64,000 bases of DNA, taken from the NCBI GenBank assembly GCA_016801845.1, contig CM028919.1, positions 15,307,659-15,371,658 of the forward strand. The letters run 5' to 3'. This document shows positions 62,450 to 64,000 of this stretch, one piece after another. A program made the position numbers and the translations under genes. Positions within the stretch are counted from its first letter, which is position 1. Every line of letters begins with the position of its first letter. The notes beneath the pieces were generated by a model, which searched no databases, had not been told where the DNA came from, and was given only the letters and a program-made list of their open reading frames with translations. This DNA is from Polydactylus sextarius. Lineage: Eukaryota; Chordata; Actinopteri; Polynemidae.

Positions 62450-62720
62450 GAGGCGGGCCGGGCCGGGCCGGGCCTGTGGGCCTGGCTGGGCTCATAATCT
62501 TCATGTGATGCTGCGGGGAGGTGTTTGTCTTTTTAAAAAAGACTTTTTCAACATCTCACTGCACCATTTGAGAGCTGACAGCGTCTCTCTCTCTTGTTCG
62601 CTCTCTCACTCGGAGCTTACCGGTCCGCCTGGGTTTTTTCTTCTTGTTGTTGTTGTTTTATTGTTTTTGGAGGATATTTCATCACTTCATTCCGGACAGT
62701 GACGCGCTGCAGCTCTGACA
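62450..62720 (+). promoter_or_regulatory. Promoter and leader of the akap12-like gene
   Basis: A GC box-like run of GGGCC units (62455-62473) stands out from the surroundings. It is followed by a CT-rich tract near 62585 and a GTT repeat near 62645, then the start codon at 62721. The transcription start was not determined. Confidence 0.4.
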
Positions 62721-62828
62721 ATGGGAGACGCTCAGTCTGCGCAGCGGGAGAACAAGAAGGATGCGGCGGCGCAGGAGGAGAGCGGGGCGGCGGATGATGC
62801 TCGGACTGAACCGGACACTGAAGACAAG
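62721..62828 (+). CDS. akap12: First coding exon of an N-myristoylated acidic protein, probably AKAP12 (gravin)
   Basis: Partial gene; only 36 codons lie in the window, ending exactly at a donor (GACAAG|GTCTGA) in phase 0. The start has a good context (ACAATGG). The N-terminus MGDAQS fits the N-myristoylation rule (Gly2, small residue and Ser at position 6), followed by a charged Ala/Glu/Asp-rich stretch with no hydrophobic segment. AKAP12, a kinase A/kinase C scaffold at the plasma membrane and cytoskeleton, has a myristoylated isoform of this kind and in human lies on the same chromosome arm (6q) as the other genes here. MARCKS is an alternative with a similar N-terminus. The rest of the gene lies to the right. 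Confidence 0.55.
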
Positions 62829-64000
62829 GTCTGACTGCTCCACACACACTGATTTTACTCTAATGTTACTTCATACATGTACAAACTTTACAGGCTGACA
62901 CTGACTTATCCTGCTTCACCGCAGTAATAAATACATCTATTAAAAAAACAGTCACAGGTCGCGTTGTTATAAAGATGCTGAGCTGGATTTTATAAGTCGC
63001 TGTTGCCAACACATCCATTAACCTCATGATGCAGGAAAAAAGTCTTTATGTCATCTGAAATAATTGGATTAAACAGTTATTCTGGGACTGTGGCTCTTTG
63101 AAGACGATGCTGGCGAGTGCAGAAGTGATGCCACTGAAGGAAACTGATCCTCTGGTTGATGATTAGGTTTCACAGTTTAGGATCAGACCTGTTTTTGTTT
63201 TTTAACTGTTGGCTACATTTACAGCAGATGCTTCGACGTTTACTGAAAGAGGATGTATCATGGAGGATAATGACCTTCCTTCCTTTGAGGAACCTCAGTA
63301 AATTCCTGGAGACGGATGAAATTTCACCTTCGCTGCACTCAGTAGAAGGAAACATTGATTATTTTAGTTTAACATGATCTTTGTGTCGTGGCGAACGGGA
63401 AGTCAGTCAGACTCAAACTGCTGTTAACGTGTCCTGATGATGAACATGGTGTTTGGTTGATCTGATCAAATAAAAAGTGAAATATGTTGAGAAGAAGATA
63501 CAGAAGATAAAATAAAGGGGATATTCTACATGTAGGAACATTTGTTTCATTTCAACCTATTTATAAAAAAAAAAAAAAAAGGTCAAAACTTATTTCATTT
63601 CACAGCTGCGTTTCTCTAAAGTTCAAGACTTTAATCTCGACCCATAGTGACACTTCATCATTCGGACTCGGTGGTGTTGATCGCTGCATGATCAGTCACT
63701 TTAAATGTTAACAAGCAAGTCAGTTTTTCATGCTCTTAACATAAAATCTAGTTCTCAGATCATTGAAATAATGAACCATCAGATTATTACATTTAAACAC
63801 CACGACAGACGTTACACAAGAGCTGGATAAAATCAGAAGGATAAATCATGGAGACCTGAACTACACACAGATACCAACAACTTATTATACAGAAACATCC
63901 TTATACCTCCCATATATCTTAAAAATAACCAGACAGAAGAAGGAAACAGAGTAAAACATGAAAAGAATGAAAAATATCTGGAAACTAATCAAGTAGATCA
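62829..64000 (+). other. Intron of the akap12-like gene, incomplete
   Basis: Low-GC sequence with a poly-A run near 63567 and no coding exon or repeat that I can support. Confidence 0.5.

Larger units (their letters stand above)
56225..62450. other. Long intergenic region, stx11 to akap12
   Basis: About 6 kb with no coding exon, RNA gene or mobile element that I can support on either strand. It presumably holds leader exons of the second stx11 copy at its left end, a CTCF-like motif at 58079-58093, and a (GT) tract at 62059-62100. A 112-codon minus-strand frame at 59966-60304 has no family similarity or splice context and was not called. Confidence 0.55.

Overview
This is a vertebrate nuclear sequence, almost certainly from a teleost fish. 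Protein-coding genes are split by short GT-AG introns. Intergenic and intronic DNA is A+T-rich and full of (CA)n tracts and minisatellites. One intron carries a degenerate tRNA-derived SINE with a tail typical of fish SINEs, and there are two tandem syntaxin-11 genes. The gene set (grm1, shprh, fbxo30, stx11, probably akap12) matches genes of human chromosome 6q. No bacterial operon, CRISPR array or viral gene is visible.

Layout. (1) 1-5486: no gene seen; it lies 3' of grm1 and holds a CA repeat, a GATT repeat and an array of AT-rich palindromes. (2) 5487-20873, minus strand: complete grm1 (metabotropic glutamate receptor 1), eight coding exons, 1170 codons before the stop, one intron with a GC donor. 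A 5' untranslated exon probably ends near 21852 or 21831. (3) 20874-23973: region between the divergent grm1 and shprh promoters, with long CA and CTC repeats and a CTCF-like motif. (4) 23974-34618, plus strand: shprh, 29 coding exons. All domains are present (SNF2 ATPase, linker-histone-like, PHD, RING, helicase C), but exon 12 lacks 2 bases, so the frame breaks mid-gene. (5) 36346-41110, plus strand: a 377-residue ZP-domain membrane protein of the uromodulin/ZPLD1/tectorin-beta type. (6) 43115-45452, plus strand: fbxo30, two coding exons. (7) 48.2-50.3 kb: a poorly explained stretch with possible small minus-strand exons, a 20-bp minisatellite, an NRF1-type promoter motif and two opposed CTCF-like motifs. 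(8) 50868-50950, minus strand: tRNA-Leu(TAA). (9) 52334-53218 and 55331-56188, minus strand: two tandem stx11 genes. (10) 56.2-62.7 kb: long intergenic stretch. (11) 62721-62828, plus strand: first coding exon of a myristoylated acidic protein, probably akap12, running off the right edge.

The genes are not functionally linked: glutamate signalling, replication-damage tolerance, an extracellular ZP protein, an SCF ubiquitin-ligase adaptor, SNARE fusion and a kinase scaffold. Their proximity reflects conserved vertebrate synteny, not an operon. Exon boundaries were set by hand from splice signals, reading phase and remembered family similarity. Reading-frame sums close exactly for grm1, the ZP gene, fbxo30 and both stx11 genes; only shprh fails to close, by exactly 2 bases.
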